A DNA stretch of 64,000 nt, taken from assembly GCA_019359045.1 (NCBI GenBank), contig JAHHIA010000008.1, positions 1 to 64,000 of the forward strand. The letters are read 5' to 3'. The position numbers and the translations under genes were made by a program. Shown piece by piece: positions 63,618 to 64,000 of this stretch (positions within the stretch are counted from its first letter, which is position 1; every line of letters begins with the position of its first letter). Source of the stretch: Scytolyngbya sp. HA4215-MV1. GTDB taxonomy: Bacteria > Cyanobacteriota > Cyanobacteriia > Leptolyngbyales > Leptolyngbyaceae. The notes under the pieces are model-generated. The model was not told the origin of the DNA, made no database searches, and saw only the letters and a list, made by a program, of their open reading frames with translations.

Positions 63618-64000
63618 AAGAATCACCAAAAGTACGTCAAAAAAGTTTGTCAAAACAGCTGTTGTTAGGACTTGGGCTTTCCCTGGCAACGGTGGGGTTA
63701 GCAACTTTTTGGGGCAATTACCGCCAATTCCAATCAGATCTAGAGAAGCAGGTTAAAACTAGGGCGCAGTCGATTACAGAATCCCTGGAGTTTGCCACGG
63801 AAGGTACGCTGGAACTGGAGGATCACAACTTATTACAACGGGTTGTTCAGAACTATGCCACACTCCCGGCTGTCGTCGAGATTGCGATCGTTAGTCCCAA
63901 TGGCGCTACATTGGCACATAGTTCGGGTGAGTCAAACCCACCTCCCTTTCGTTCTGTCTATCCCCAACTGGCTGATGACATGGAACAGAGCGCTATTCAG
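63604..64000 (+). CDS. Membrane sensor protein (kinase or cyclase), 3' partial
   Basis: The gene begins at ATG 63604, inside the end of the lipoprotein gene, and runs out of the window after 132 codons. It has a short cytosolic start (METLKESPKVRQKSLSKQ), one membrane segment (LLLGLGLSLATVGLATFWG), a coiled stretch and the start of a periplasmic sensing domain (QRVVQNYATLPAVVEIAIVS, PNGATLAHS). This is the usual plan of histidine kinases or GGDEF proteins, but the output domain is not seen. Overlap with the lipoprotein gene implies joint expression. Confidence 0.75.

Overview
The window is chromosomal DNA of a cyanobacterium, most likely a filamentous Leptolyngbya-like one. The evidence is photosystem II genes (psbB, psbT, psbM, psb30), a flavodiiron flv3-flv1 pair, a ctaCDE/ctaA-ctaB terminal oxidase cluster, many cyanobacterial conserved hypotheticals, and very frequent HIP1-type GCGATCGC octamers on both strands. 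The genus is an inference; no rRNA gene is present.

Layout. Bases 1-8942 are a defence operon on the + strand: a GmrSD-like DUF262/DUF1524 gene (5' end outside the window), then a type I restriction-modification system in the order hsdR, parD-parE toxin-antitoxin, hsdS, a small hypothetical plus HNH nuclease pair, hsdM. Spacings are tight or overlapping. The operon stops next to an ORF remnant and a tRNA-Gly(CCC) gene. Bases 9.5-22.6 kb are mostly - strand housekeeping and redox genes: PIN-PhoH ATPase, flv3-flv1, coaX (+), hydrolase, NUDIX, peroxiredoxin Q, a wrecked lprI-type gene full of repeat insertions, argH, and a SpoIIE-type phosphatase. At 23-32 kb lie a lipoxygenase, psb30, a cysteine-cluster protein, two half-size GDT1 transporters, a GNAT, an ACT-domain protein, a hot-dog thioesterase, a double USP protein and an orphan DNA methyltransferase. 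At 32-35 kb are psbM, a 2Fe-2S ferredoxin and psbB-psbT. At 35.7-44.1 kb come a second GNAT, a phosphatase-like protein, a substrate-binding/OmpA fusion, a frameshifted GFA gene, a long acidic repeat protein, a DUF790 protein and hrcA.

Bases 44.3-52.8 kb hold the respiratory oxidase: ctaC-ctaD-ctaE on the - strand, divergent from ctaA-ctaB (heme A synthesis) and a two-gene ABC exporter. The rest holds a PfkB kinase, rsmI, a YdcF-like protein, hflX with no ordinary start codon at its conserved N terminus, wecB, a LOG-like protein, a family 2 glycosyltransferase, and a substrate-binding lipoprotein overlapping a membrane sensor gene that runs off the window.

Best candidates for something not yet described: the 776-residue acidic membrane protein made of about 19 repeats of 23 residues (39015-41345); the small RPI/RPV-repeat protein (11157-11612); the composite R-M/toxin/HNH/GmrSD operon; the lprI gene broken by a MITE-like element, a nonsense codon and a 57-nt palindrome; and a compact promoter-terminator unit at 29843-29919 that looks like a small RNA or leader.
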